Shown: one piece after another, positions 17,486 through 26,000 of the stretch
Layout of the letters: each line of letters opens with the position of its first letter
How positions within the stretch are numbered: position 1 is the first letter of the stretch
Assembly: GCA_038133845.1 (NCBI GenBank)
Contig: JAYPUA010000009.1
Location: 30,372-94,371 of the forward strand
Direction: 5' to 3'
Length of the DNA stretch: 64,000 nucleotides
Source: JAYPUA01 sp038133845
GTDB taxonomy: Bacteria > SAR324 > NAC60-12
The notes under the pieces: generated by a model
Seen by the model: the letters and a program-made list of their open reading frames with translations, nothing else
What the model was told of the DNA's origin: nothing
Database searches by the model: none
Program-made: the position numbers and the translations under genes

Positions 17486-18823
17486 ATGAATCGATCTTTT
17501 TTCCGGGAGCTCCGACCTGTTTGGAAAGAGGTTCCCAAGCCCTGGTTTTGGGAGAGCCTCCACCAGCACAGGTATTCGGACTCTCGAGAACGCTGGATCC
17601 ATGAACTGCTCGACCTCGCTCTTCCTCTCTGGGGAGTCCCGTGGAGTTCCAGGTCCGCGTTTGAGGAGCTGCAACCGCTCTACGCGTTGCTTGAAGGTTT
17701 GGATCCTCACTACTGCCGGGAAGATCAGGTCCATGCCGGAGTGCAAAGGTGTCGCTCGCTGAGCTTGGAGCAGCAGGAACACTGGGTTCAATGGGGCCTG
17801 CGGTTGATGAGGTTTCTTCGTAAAACCCAGCTGCACCCCGGAAAAATGCAGCACCCGGAAGCGCTCGAGGAGTGGTGGAGACTTTTCCCGGAAGAGGCAT
17901 GTTGGCAGGCGGCTGAGTGGCTGAGTGATCACGGGTGCCCTCTGCCCTGTCTTGCAGCCGGGATGACGGCCTGGTCTCGCTATAGTCATGGGAAGGTTCC
18001 GGAGCGATTTCATGTCCGAGAGTGGATTGATGCCTGCAAGGGCGCAACTGAAGCCGGCTGGGAGTCAGCAAAGGCGGCAGATTCCGGAGCTGCGCTTTGG
18101 GCAGGGCTGTGGAACGCTCACGGGGCTAATGGCCCCTGTGGGCCTCGTCCAGAGTGCGACACCTGCCAACTGCGGACAGGCTGCCAGTGGTTGAAGGTCC
18201 GGGCGTCACAAGCGCCCTCGCACCGCCTGGAGGACCGCTCTGACGCCGAGCTGATGGGTGCCGTATTGCAGTCCGGTTCCTCAGAAACTAAGATGCTGAG
18301 CGACCTGACGAAGACTCACGTCCTCAAGGACCTGCTGTCTTCCGAGGAGGTCCAGCGAAACTTTGGAGTACAGCAAGCGCTTGCGGAGCGCCTTCACGCA
18401 CTGAGAGAGATCTGCAAGCGTTACGGAACCCGCCCCCTGCGAGTCGGTGAAGGGTTCCGGAGCAGCAAGGACATCTACCAGCACTTTCAGCAACGCCTGA
18501 GAGATAAGAAGCAAGAGCAGTTCATTGTTGTCCTGCTGGACAACAAGCACCGCTTTCTGGAAGAGCGCATCGTCACTCAAGGGCTGCTGAACCGGAGCCT
18601 GGTTCACCCTCGGGAGGTGTTTGCCGGGGCCTTGGAGCGCCGAGCGGCTGCACTCGTGTGCCTTCATAATCACCCTTCCGGAGACCCGCAACCGTCTCCC
18701 GAAGATCACCAGATCACCAGCCGCCTGGTCGAAGCTGGGAAGCTCCTGGGAATTCAGGTGCTGGATCACCTGATCGTTGGTGATGGGAGTTATGTCAGTT
18801 TTGCCGACAAGGGGTGGCTGTGA
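17486..18823 (+). CDS. RadC-family JAMM protein with N-terminal endonuclease III-like Fe-S loop
   Basis: A 445-aa protein, about twice the usual RadC length. The C-terminal half (about 235-445) is a RadC/UPF0758 unit with the JAMM signature HNHPSGDPQPSPED and the typical ending LDHLIVGDGSYVSFADKGW. The N-terminal half is helical and ends at about 210-228 with four cysteines spaced C-x5-C-x2-C-x5-C (in GPCGPRPECDTC and the next 7 residues), very close to the C-x6-C-x2-C-x5-C 4Fe-4S loop of endonuclease III/MutY glycosylases. No catalytic glycosylase Lys/Asp hairpin is obvious. It looks like a fusion of a degenerate glycosylase-like DNA-binding domain with RadC. It has its own AT-rich promoter region and is coupled to rlmE. 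Confidence 0.82.
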   Translation: MNRSFFRELRPVWKEVPKPWFWESLHQHRYSDSRERWIHELLDLALPLWGVPWSSRSAFEELQPLYALLEGLDPHYCREDQVHAGVQRCRSLSLEQQEHWVQWGLRLMRFLRKTQLHPGKMQHPEALEEWWRLFPEEACWQAAEWLSDHGCPLPCLAAGMTAWSRYSHGKVPERFHVREWIDACKGATEAGWESAKAADSGAALWAGLWNAHGANGPCGPRPECDTCQLRTGCQWLKVRASQAPSHRLEDRSDAELMGAVLQSGSSETKMLSDLTKTHVLKDLLSSEEVQRNFGVQQALAERLHALREICKRYGTRPLRVGEGFRSSKDIYQHFQQRLRDKKQEQFIVVLLDNKHRFLEERIVTQGLLNRSLVHPREVFAGALERRAAALVCLHNHPSGDPQPSPEDHQITSRLVEAGKLLGIQVLDHLIVGDGSYVSFADKGWL

Positions 18824-19413
18824 AAAAGGTCCGAGATCACTACTTTCAGCGAGCCAAACAGGATGGGTACGCCGCGCGCTCAGTATACAAGCTGGAGGAA
18901 ATCGACCGGAAACATCGCCTCTTCAGACCAGGAATGCGCGCCCTCGACCTGGGGTGCAGTCCAGGGTCCTGGCTGCAGTATGCAGCCCGTCGAGTGGGAC
19001 CTCAGGGCTCCGTAGTTGGCCTGGACCTCAAGCCAATCGGTGTTTCTCTGCCAAGTCATGCACAAGCATTGCAGGGAGATATCTTTGAGGCAGGAGCCTC
19101 TCCGGACTGGCTCTCCGAGCCTCTGGACATCATCCTCAGCGACATGGCCCCCAAGACAACAGGAGTTCGGTCGCTGGATGCCGATCGATCACACGCTCTC
19201 AACCTGCAAGTGCTTGAGTTGGCAGATTGCCACCTGCGACAGGGAGGCACCCTTTTGGTCAAGGCGTTTCAAGGAGCCCCGTTTGAGGAGCTCCGAAAGT
19301 TTTTCCGGGAGCGCTTTGAGCGCGTGAACCTCTGCAAACCCAAAAGTTCACGACAAGAGAGCGTCGAGATTTTCATATTAGGTCAAGGAAAGAAGAGTTC
19401 ACATGATGAATGA
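18820..19413 (+). CDS. rlmE: 23S rRNA (uridine-2'-O-)-methyltransferase RlmE (FtsJ/RrmJ)
   Basis: Rossmann-fold SAM methyltransferase (197 aa) that methylates U2552 in the ribosomal A-loop. It has the SAM motif LDLGCSPGSWLQ, the catalytic K-D-K-E tetrad (SVYKL, LSDMAPK, LVKAFQG, SRQESVEIF) and family N-terminal block DHYFQRAKQDGYAARS. Two GTG codons are possible. GTG 18820 is preferred: AAGGGG (18809-18814) gives it a normal spacing, whereas the motif would overlap GTG 18814. It also forms the GTGA overlap seen at other junctions here. The 18814 start adds only two residues. Confidence 0.95.
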   Translation: MKKVRDHYFQRAKQDGYAARSVYKLEEIDRKHRLFRPGMRALDLGCSPGSWLQYAARRVGPQGSVVGLDLKPIGVSLPSHAQALQGDIFEAGASPDWLSEPLDIILSDMAPKTTGVRSLDADRSHALNLQVLELADCHLRQGGTLLVKAFQGAPFEELRKFFRERFERVNLCKPKSSRQESVEIFILGQGKKSSHDE

Positions 19414-19885
19414 AGCAACAGCCAAGCTGAACTACGACACAGCTTGTCGCTTCATGAAGCAGGAAGCCTATCTGCAGGCAATCGAATACTTTGAACGCAC
19501 GGGTCGGGAGAAGCGCTTCACTCCGGATACCCTGAGAAACATGGCGTGGTGCCAGTTTCGGCTGGCCGAAGAGGCCATCTTCAAAGGCACCCCGTCATCG
19601 GCCCAAGAGCGCCTCAAGCTAGCGGAACGTCTCTATCGAGAGGCAGGAAAGGCGTTTCTTCAGATGCGCAAGGGAAAGCAGTCTGTGGAGGTTCAGGAGC
19701 GGATCGACTTCAGGGTCAAGGACTGCCGCAAGCGAATCTCAGACATTCGCTGCTACCGGGAGTTCATCGAGCGCAAGGAGGAGTTTCAGGAAAAACTCAA
19801 GGACAAGTCCCGGAAAACCATCACCCAAAGCGGGGCCCTGCCGATTTCCGCAATTCTGGAAATCGAGGACAACTCCGCCTCATGA
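19403..19885 (+). CDS. Small TPR-like helical protein, unknown function
   Basis: A 160-aa soluble protein with no signal peptide. Residues about 8-90 read as one or two TPR-like hairpins (YDTACRFMKQEAYLQAIEYF, then ERTGRE), followed by a lysine-rich helix (about 118-140, KEEFQEKLKDKSRKT). It overlaps the end of rlmE by 11 bases, so it is probably co-translated with it. Its 3' end overlaps the convergent cyaY gene by 6 bases. I do not recognise a family. Confidence 0.7.
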   Translation: MMNEATAKLNYDTACRFMKQEAYLQAIEYFERTGREKRFTPDTLRNMAWCQFRLAEEAIFKGTPSSAQERLKLAERLYREAGKAFLQMRKGKQSVEVQERIDFRVKDCRKRISDIRCYREFIERKEEFQEKLKDKSRKTITQSGALPISAILEIEDNSAS

Positions 19886-20209
19886 CAGGTCCAGCTCCAC
19901 AGACTCGCCCAGGTGATCGCCCAGAAGCCGAGAGAAGCAGTCTGCAAACTCTTCCTGCTCAGCTTGAGCAAACCAGCGCCCTGACTTTTCCTGAAACCCA
20001 AAGTGCCACCCCCGAGCGTTTCCGGCCAGCCAGACTTCATGAATTGCCCTCTGGGTGTTCAGGACAATCTTGCGTCCGCTGGGCTCGTGAGTGATCTCCA
20101 ACTTGTCCGGAGTTCGGTCGTAATCAAGGGTGTCCTCAAAGTCGATCAGCAGGTCCTCTACCTTCCGGAACAGCTTTTCGACTCGTGCCAAGTATTCTCT
20201 GTCTGTCAT
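19880..20209 (-). CDS. cyaY: Iron-sulfur assembly protein CyaY (bacterial frataxin)
   Basis: Frataxin (109 aa), an iron-binding regulator of IscS-driven Fe-S cluster assembly. The acidic first helix (KLFRKVEDLLIDFEDTLDYD) and the sheet motifs LEITHEPSGRKIVLNTQ, IHEVWLAGNARGWHFGF and the buried W in SGRWFAQ match CyaY. Length is right. It is a lone minus-strand gene between plus-strand operons, convergent with and overlapping the small TPR-like gene. Frataxin is mostly known from proteobacteria (especially beta and gamma) and Rickettsia-like groups, which is a useful lineage clue. Confidence 0.93.
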   Translation of the reverse strand: MTDREYLARVEKLFRKVEDLLIDFEDTLDYDRTPDKLEITHEPSGRKIVLNTQRAIHEVWLAGNARGWHFGFQEKSGRWFAQAEQEEFADCFSRLLGDHLGESVELDLS

Positions 20210-20287
20210 TCTGAACCTGTCTAGAGCAGTTCACAGCATCCTAGTTTTCCTCATCCGAGAGTCAAGACCTCCCTTCCGCAGGACCTC

Positions 20288-21403
20288 ATGAAAGCCCTCA
20301 ACGTCTCTCTCCCGGGCAGGGAGTATCCGATACACATCGGCTCCGGCCTCCTCGGCACGGACCTCCCGGAGGCTCTGGAGCGCCTCCAGGCCACACAGGT
20401 GGTCGTGGTCACCAACGACCAGCTTCAGGTGCTGTATCCGGACTGGGTGGAGAAGGTGCTGGAGCCCCACAAGCGCTGGAAGCTCCGAACGTGCGTGGTG
20501 CCGGAAGGTGAGCAACACAAGACTCTGGAGACGCTCTCACGGATTGTAGACTTCCTGATGGAGGCCGATGCCAACCGCAAGACCCTGCTGATTGCCTTTG
20601 GAGGTGGAGTCATCGGTGACATGGCGGGGTTTGCGGCAGCGGTGTTCATGCGAGGCATCCCGTTTGTGCAGGTTCCCACCACCTTGCTGGCAGATGTCGA
20701 CAGCAGCGTCGGTGGAAAAACCGCGGTCAACCACCCCTTGGGCAAGAACTCCATCGGCGCCTTCAAGCAGCCGGAGCACGTCTGCATCGACCTGGAATTT
20801 CTGAAAACGCTCCCGTCTCGTGAGCTGACCGCCGGATACTTCGAACTGATCAAGCACGGCTTGATCCACGACCGGGAGCTGCTGGAGTTTCTCAAAGGTC
20901 GCTCGCTGGAGCCGCTGGACCTGGAGTTTCTCGAGGAAGCAATCTATCGTTCCTGCGCGGTCAAGGCTCAGATCGTTGAGGCGGATGAGACAGAATCCGG
21001 GCTGAGAGCGACGCTGAACTTCGGGCACACTCTGGGACACCTGGTAGAGACTCACGCCGGCTACGGCACCTACCTGCACGGCGAGGCGGTTGGCCTGGGA
21101 ATGCTGTTTGCCGCCTTTGCCTCACATCAGTGGAGCCACCTTTCCACAGAAAGCTGGACTCAGGTTCAGGACTTCCTGCTCCCCCTCATGCCTCGGTTCA
21201 CGCTCCCTCCCTTGAGCCAGCAGCAGTTTCAGCAGTTGATGCTCCATGACAAAAAATCTGGCAGTGGAGGAGTCAACTTCATCCTGCTCTCCGGAGTTGG
21301 GCGTTGTCAGATTCGAAAAAACACCCCGATTGACGAACTCTGGAGGCTCTACCAGCGATTTCTGCAGGCCTTTCCTCAAATCTGCCAACACACGGATTCC
21401 TGA
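20288..21403 (+). CDS. aroB: 3-dehydroquinate synthase
   Basis: AroB (371 aa), the second step of the shikimate pathway (DAHP to 3-dehydroquinate), NAD and divalent-metal dependent. It has EGEQHKTLET, the NAD-binding FGGGVIGDMAGFAAAVFMRG, PTTLLADVDSSVGGKTAVNH, the metal ligands (E in ADETESGLRATLNFGHTLGH and H in HGEAVGLGM) and the C-terminal DKK. AGGA lies before ATG 20288. Shikimate flux feeds both aromatic amino acids and chorismate for the menaquinone genes 5 kb away. The second parS lies 16 bases after its stop. Confidence 0.97.
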   Translation: MKALNVSLPGREYPIHIGSGLLGTDLPEALERLQATQVVVVTNDQLQVLYPDWVEKVLEPHKRWKLRTCVVPEGEQHKTLETLSRIVDFLMEADANRKTLLIAFGGGVIGDMAGFAAAVFMRGIPFVQVPTTLLADVDSSVGGKTAVNHPLGKNSIGAFKQPEHVCIDLEFLKTLPSRELTAGYFELIKHGLIHDRELLEFLKGRSLEPLDLEFLEEAIYRSCAVKAQIVEADETESGLRATLNFGHTLGHLVETHAGYGTYLHGEAVGLGMLFAAFASHQWSHLSTESWTQVQDFLLPLMPRFTLPPLSQQQFQQLMLHDKKSGSGGVNFILLSGVGRCQIRKNTPIDELWRLYQRFLQAFPQICQHTDS

Positions 21404-21417
21404 TCGATTGAGTACAG

Positions 21418-21435
21418 GTTTCACGTGAAACCTTG
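21418..21435. other. parS site 2 (ParB/Spo0J binding palindrome)
   Basis: AGGTTTCACGTGAAACCT is an 18-base perfect palindrome whose 14-base core (21420-21433) is identical to parS site 1. It lies in the 99-base gap between aroB and the vWA gene. That gap shows no other feature besides one TCCGGA. Confidence 0.92.
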
Positions 21436-21502
21436 AAATCTGCATTTGAAACTCTCCGCAAGGCTGTTCAAGATGTTCCGGAAACCTGAACCGGACTGCT
21501 GA

Positions 21503-23386
21503 ATGCCCCCCACCTATCACCTCATCTGGCTTGCCTTCACGGCAGCCACCCTGGCCTACCTCGCCCGGCTGTTATGGAAACGCAGAGGGCTGCTGCAGTG
21601 GCTCAGTGCCGGATTTCGCGTCCTGCTGGTCGCCTTTCTGCTCTGGCTCACCGAGGCCGCCGGAACGTTTCAGCCGCCGCCTCAGCCGCTGTACGTGCTC
21701 GTGGACACCAGCAACAGCGTCCGGAAGGTCCTCCCTCTGGCCGATGCCCCTCTGGCCGATGCGCTTCCGGAGCCATTTCGGAGGGTGCTGGAGCAAGAAT
21801 TTTCCCAGCACGAGCCCCACTACTTTGACGTGCTGGCCGAGTCGCCTCTTGCAGAGAGACGGGACCAAACCCCTCTGGAAGCCGCCCTCGGGACGTTTGT
21901 CCAGCAGGGAGGAATCCCGGAAGGTGCCGAGTTGCTCCTGATCAGCGACGGGCAGGACACCAGCAGCACCGAACTTCCGGAGGCGCTGGCAGCCGAGTTG
22001 AAACACTCCGGGCTGACGCTGCACTCCTGGTTTCCTCAGCCGCCCCTACAGCAGGAAGTCTCCATCCGTCGGGTGGCAAACCCCCGGGTGTCTTTCATCA
22101 ATCAGATGACGGTCATGGAGGTGGAGATCGAGTCCGACCTCAGCGAGGGTGGAACCACCAGCCTGGTTTTGATGGATGGCAAGTCCGTACTGACTCAGAA
22201 GTCGCTGGTGTTTCCTTCGGGGAGGCACAAGGAGACGCTACGCCTGCAGTGGACCCCGAATCGGGTCGGAGAGTCCCTGCTGACCCTGAGGCTCAATCCG
22301 GTGGCAGGCGAGGCCAACCCTCACGACAACCTGAGGTACCTTCCGCTTTCTGTCAGAGCAACTCGGCTCAAGGTGCTCCACATCGCCGGGCGTCCGGGCT
22401 GGGACGTGCTGCACCTGCGCCACATGCTCAAGACGATGCCGGAGTTGGACCTGATCGCGTTCTTTATCCTCCGGGACCCCTTCGAGGACGCGCAGAACGT
22501 TCCGGAGACCGAGCTGGCCTTGATCCAGTTTCCTGTAAGGGAGCTGTTCCTGCGCGAACTGTTCAAGATCGACACAGTCATTTTCCAGAACTTCGATATC
22601 CAGAAGTACCTGCGCAATCCGGAATTCCAGCGTGCGTTTCGACGCTATCTTGCAGAAGGTGGACGGATCATTGCGCTTGGTGGAGAGCAGGCTCTGCAGG
22701 GACAGGGGTATCAGGAGCTGTTTCTCTCTCAGGAAGACCGCCTGGAGCTGCGCCCTCAGCATCAGCCTCGCTGGAACTTTGCCGAGTCTCAGGTGCTCCC
22801 ACCGGAATACCTGCGGCAGCAGTCCGGATTTCAGCAGCTAGAGGTCACGGAGGGAGGTTCGTCCCAGCTCCTGCTCCGGACGCCATTTCGGCTCGGTCGA
22901 GTGGACTGGGTGCAGGATCCTGTCAGCTGGAGGTGGAGGTTCCAGCCCGCTTTTGAGGCAGATCACCAGTACGCCTTGTTCTGGCAGTCCCTCTTGTATC
23001 AGCCGCTCTATGAGCAGCAGCGCATGTTCTGGGAGCTGAACTCTCTGCGTCCCAGGCACACCTCCGAGCAGGTTGAGGGGTCGTTGCACCTGCCCACGCG
23101 CTCCCCCACCGTGCAGGCAAAGGTCGTTGAACAGCAGTTGGGGCAGGTCCTCTTTGAGGAAGCGCTGGCAGTTTCCGACCAGAACACCTATATTCGTTTG
23201 CCGAAACTAGAGCCCGGTCAATACGTGTTGCAGATCTCGTGTGGATGCAACGACATGCCCGACGCCTCGCTCCCGCTGGTCATCGTGGGAGACTGGCTGG
23301 AGGCCCGGGACCTGAGCCGCAACGACGCCTGGCTCCGCATGCTGACGCAGCAGACCGGCGGACGCTTTCTCGGTGATGAATCATGA
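21503..23386 (+). CDS. Membrane-anchored vWA protein with GATase1-like region
   Basis: A 627-aa protein with two N-terminal membrane segments (about 5-25 and 35-53), then a von Willebrand A domain with MIDAS DTSNS (about 74-78), ISDGQDTSS and T-rich edges. After about 170 residues of beta-rich sequence, a Rossmann-like part (about 290-400, VLHIAGRPGWDVLHLR, GGRIIALGG) resembles the glutamine amidotransferase-like domain often found in such proteins. No catalytic Cys is obvious there. A short tandem duplication encodes PLADAPLADAL. No BatA or MoxR partner is adjacent, which is unusual. It overlaps the lipoprotein gene by 4 bases. Role unknown, probably envelope-associated. Confidence 0.78.
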   Translation: MPPTYHLIWLAFTAATLAYLARLLWKRRGLLQWLSAGFRVLLVAFLLWLTEAAGTFQPPPQPLYVLVDTSNSVRKVLPLADAPLADALPEPFRRVLEQEFSQHEPHYFDVLAESPLAERRDQTPLEAALGTFVQQGGIPEGAELLLISDGQDTSSTELPEALAAELKHSGLTLHSWFPQPPLQQEVSIRRVANPRVSFINQMTVMEVEIESDLSEGGTTSLVLMDGKSVLTQKSLVFPSGRHKETLRLQWTPNRVGESLLTLRLNPVAGEANPHDNLRYLPLSVRATRLKVLHIAGRPGWDVLHLRHMLKTMPELDLIAFFILRDPFEDAQNVPETELALIQFPVRELFLRELFKIDTVIFQNFDIQKYLRNPEFQRAFRRYLAEGGRIIALGGEQALQGQGYQELFLSQEDRLELRPQHQPRWNFAESQVLPPEYLRQQSGFQQLEVTEGGSSQLLLRTPFRLGRVDWVQDPVSWRWRFQPAFEADHQYALFWQSLLYQPLYEQQRMFWELNSLRPRHTSEQVEGSLHLPTRSPTVQAKVVEQQLGQVLFEEALAVSDQNTYIRLPKLEPGQYVLQISCGCNDMPDASLPLVIVGDWLEARDLSRNDAWLRMLTQQTGGRFLGDES

Positions 23387-23742
23387 TGCCTTATCCGCTC
23401 CTCCTTGCCACGCTCCTGCTTCTGGTCTCCTGTGCTCCCTCCTCGGTCGAGTTGAGCCCTCAGGGAGAGATCGTTCAACTGATGCAGGAGGACCTCCTCC
23501 CTCCCAACTGCGGTTCGCTCGGCTCCCTCAAGTCGGTGGCCCTGGCAGGAGAGCACAACGCGTATCGTCAGGCTCTGAAGCGCACCCGCAACAAGGCCGG
23601 GCTCTTGAACGCCACTCACATCCGCGTGGAGCGCACGGAAGCGCATGCGATGGCAACCACCCTCTATGCAACCGCCCTGAGGTGTGTTCCCCAGGAAGAC
23701 ACCCCTCAGCCTGACCCCGACAAGCTCATCATCCTTGATTGA
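23383..23742 (+). CDS. Small lipoprotein, DUF4156-like
   Basis: A 119-aa protein with a clear lipobox (LLLVSC, Cys17) after a short hydrophobic signal. The mature part has NCGSLGSLKSVAL, then an LLNATHIRVER / ATTLYATALRC pattern. This two-cysteine pattern with an alanine- or asparagine-rich helix resembles DUF4156/RcsF-type small outer-membrane lipoproteins. It is coupled to the vWA membrane protein by an ATGA overlap, so the two probably work together in the envelope. The family call is by eye. Confidence 0.7.
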   Translation: MMPYPLLLATLLLLVSCAPSSVELSPQGEIVQLMQEDLLPPNCGSLGSLKSVALAGEHNAYRQALKRTRNKAGLLNATHIRVERTEAHAMATTLYATALRCVPQEDTPQPDPDKLIILD

Positions 23743-23750
23743 CCCTCTTC

Positions 23751-24842
23751 ATGACTGACGGCCTGCTCGTTCTCAACAACGGCCAGTACTTCCGCGGAAA
23801 ACTCCGGGGAGCCCCTTTGGAAGCAACCGGCGAAGTAATCTTCAACACCTCACTGACCGGATATCAGGAAATCCTCACCGACCCCTCCTACACCGGACAG
23901 ATCGTTACCATGACCTATCCCCACATCGGGAACTACGGGATCAACCCGGAGGACATGGAGTCGACCACGATTCATGCGGCCGCTTTGGTGGTGCGGGAGT
24001 TGAGCCTGAACACCAGCAACTGGCGCGCGAGCGATGCCCTGGAAGAGTGGCTGCGTGCAAACAAGGTCCCGGTGCTGGAAGGGGTGGACACGCGGGCGCT
24101 GGTCCGGGCGATCCGCTCCGGAGGAGAGTGCAGCGGCATCATCACCGCCTCCGCCTCCCACCGCACGCTGGACACCTTGCGTGAAGAGGCCATGGCCCTG
24201 CCCTCCATGGAAGGCCAGAACCTGGCCGGCAAAGTCTCCACCCGGGAGCGCTATCTGTGGGATGCCGAAACCGCTCCCCCGCGCTTCAAAGTGGTTGCCT
24301 ATGACTTTGGGATCAAGCACAACATCCTGCGCCTGATGGCTCAACTCGGAATGTCTGTCATCGTGGTTCCCTGGAACACCAAGGCCTCCGAGGTGTTGGC
24401 ACTGAATCCGGATGGGGTCTTTCTCTCCAACGGCCCGGGCGATCCTGCAGCCGTTCAAGAGTCCGTAGAGTCCGTCAGGGCCCTGCTGGGGAAAAGGCCC
24501 ATCTTCGGGATTTGCCTGGGGCACCAGATCCTCTCGCTGGCCTTGGGCTGCAGGACCTACAAGCTGTTTTGCGGACACCACGGAGGCAACCACCCGGTCG
24601 TCGACTATGCCACCGAGAAGATCGAGATCACCAGCCACAATCACGGCTTCTCCGTCGAGGAAGACAGCCTGCCTTCCGGAGTCCGAGTCACTCATCGCAA
24701 CCTCAACGACCAGACGGTGGAGGGCATCGAATCTCTCGAATACCCGGCATATTCCGTGCAGTATCACCCAGAAGCAGCGCCGGGACCGCATGATGCGCAG
24801 TACCTCTTTCAACGCTTTGTGGAGTTGATGGAACGAGGCTGA
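23751..24842 (+). CDS. carA: Carbamoyl-phosphate synthase small (glutaminase) subunit
   Basis: CarA (363 aa) hydrolyses glutamine and passes ammonia to CarB for arginine and pyrimidine synthesis. N-terminal features GEVIFNTSLTGYQEILTDPSY and GVDTRALVRAIR are typical. The class I GATase has nucleophile Cys in FGICLGHQIL and His/Glu in YHPEAAPGP. ATG 23751 is chosen over an in-frame TTG 23739 because it aligns with CarA N-termini; neither has a good ribosome site. carB is not next to it (fliG follows), so the complex is encoded at split loci. pyrE is also in the window but 32 kb away. Confidence 0.95.
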   Translation: MTDGLLVLNNGQYFRGKLRGAPLEATGEVIFNTSLTGYQEILTDPSYTGQIVTMTYPHIGNYGINPEDMESTTIHAAALVVRELSLNTSNWRASDALEEWLRANKVPVLEGVDTRALVRAIRSGGECSGIITASASHRTLDTLREEAMALPSMEGQNLAGKVSTRERYLWDAETAPPRFKVVAYDFGIKHNILRLMAQLGMSVIVVPWNTKASEVLALNPDGVFLSNGPGDPAAVQESVESVRALLGKRPIFGICLGHQILSLALGCRTYKLFCGHHGGNHPVVDYATEKIEITSHNHGFSVEEDSLPSGVRVTHRNLNDQTVEGIESLEYPAYSVQYHPEAAPGPHDAQYLFQRFVELMERG

Positions 24843-24881
24843 ATTCACCCTGCCGGCGCGATCACTCGATTGGATTCAAGC

Positions 24882-25892
24882 ATGAGCGTTGGCAAGCTGA
24901 CCGGGCCCAAGAAAGCCGCAATCCTCCTCCTGGCTCTGGGCGAGGAGGGAGCTGCGGACGTCATGAAGAACCTGGATGAACAAGAGATTCAACAGGTTGG
25001 CTACTTCATGACCCGCTTCAACGATGTTTCTCCGGAAGAGGTTGACATCGTCCTTGAGGAGTTCTACCGGAACTCCGTGATGCAGGAAGAGGGCGTGTAC
25101 CTGGACACTTCTCCGGATTTCGTCCGCAACGCTCTGACCAAGGCTCTTGGAGCAGACAAGGCCAAGGAGTTGGAGGGCAACCTGCGCTCCGGACAAGAAG
25201 AAGGTGGGTTGGACGCGTTGCGCTATGTGGATCCGGTGACCATCTCCAACTATGTCCGCAGTGAGCATCCGCAGACGATTGCCCTGATCCTCTCCTACCT
25301 GAACAACGTGGATCAGTCCTCAACCGTACTCCGCACGCTCCCGGAGAACCTGCAGGCGGATGTGATGTATCGAATGGCCACCCTGGAGAGCATTCCTCCG
25401 GGAGTGGTCACGGAATTGAACGAAGTCCTGTACGACGAAATGAAAGCAGCCAGTTCAGTGATCACCAAGGTCGGCGGGGTCGCCCCCGTTGCGGAAATCC
25501 TCAACGCGGTCGACAAGGCCACCGAGACGCGTATTCTCGCGACCATCGAAGAGACCAACCCGGACCTGGCCGAGTCCATCCGCGAGTTGATGTTCACCTT
25601 TGAGGACCTCTCCCTGATCGACTCCAAGCAGATGCAAACGGTCCTCAAGGACGTCGACCAGGCAGACATGGTGCTTGCTCTGAAGACGGCTAGCGACGCC
25701 GTCCGCGAGCTGATCTTCAGCTCGATGTCCTCCCGCGCTGCGGAGATGGTCCGGGACGACCTGGAGAACCTTGGCCCGGTCAAGGTCTCCGACGTCGAGG
25801 CGGCTCAGCAGAAGATCATCAAGGTGGTCAAAAAGCTCGAGGAGGAAGGCAAGATCGTCATCGCCGGAGCTGGCGGATCCGAGGTGGTCTAA
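24882..25892 (+). CDS. fliG: Flagellar motor switch protein FliG
   Basis: FliG (336 aa) sits at the cytoplasmic face of the flagellar motor, where its C-terminal charged helix meets the stator. It has the N-terminal LTGPKKAAILLLALGEEGA, the middle EHPQTIALILSYL motif, and torque helix residues around VRELIFSSMSSRAAEMVRDDLENLGPVK (about 276-303). An in-frame TTG 24870 exists; ATG 24882 gives the usual N-terminus. It is isolated between carA and menF, without fliF, fliH or fliM, so flagellar genes are scattered in this genome. Confidence 0.96.
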   Translation: MSVGKLTGPKKAAILLLALGEEGAADVMKNLDEQEIQQVGYFMTRFNDVSPEEVDIVLEEFYRNSVMQEEGVYLDTSPDFVRNALTKALGADKAKELEGNLRSGQEEGGLDALRYVDPVTISNYVRSEHPQTIALILSYLNNVDQSSTVLRTLPENLQADVMYRMATLESIPPGVVTELNEVLYDEMKAASSVITKVGGVAPVAEILNAVDKATETRILATIEETNPDLAESIRELMFTFEDLSLIDSKQMQTVLKDVDQADMVLALKTASDAVRELIFSSMSSRAAEMVRDDLENLGPVKVSDVEAAQQKIIKVVKKLEEEGKIVIAGAGGSEVV

Positions 25893-25932
25893 GCCCCCGG
25901 AAGCTCATTTCGTATAGGCGAAAAATCCCTTC

Positions 25933-25992
25933 TTGTTGTCTCCAGAAAAACATGCCAACCTGTTTTTGATCTGGTCCAACCTGAGACAACAA
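25933..25992 (+). promoter_or_regulatory. Nested stem-loop and phased direct repeat before menF
   Basis: TTGTTGTCTC (25933-25942) is perfectly complementary to GAGACAACAA (25983-25992). Inside it CAGAAAAAC (25943-25951) can pair with GTTTTT-gat-CTG (25962-25973), giving about 19 base pairs in total. CCAACCTG occurs twice, at 25955-25962 and 25976-25983, exactly 21 bases apart (two helical turns). The structure ends 8 bases before the menF ATG and has no U-tract, so a leader RNA or operator fits better than a terminator. Confidence 0.55.
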
Positions 25993-26000
25993 CTCCTTGC

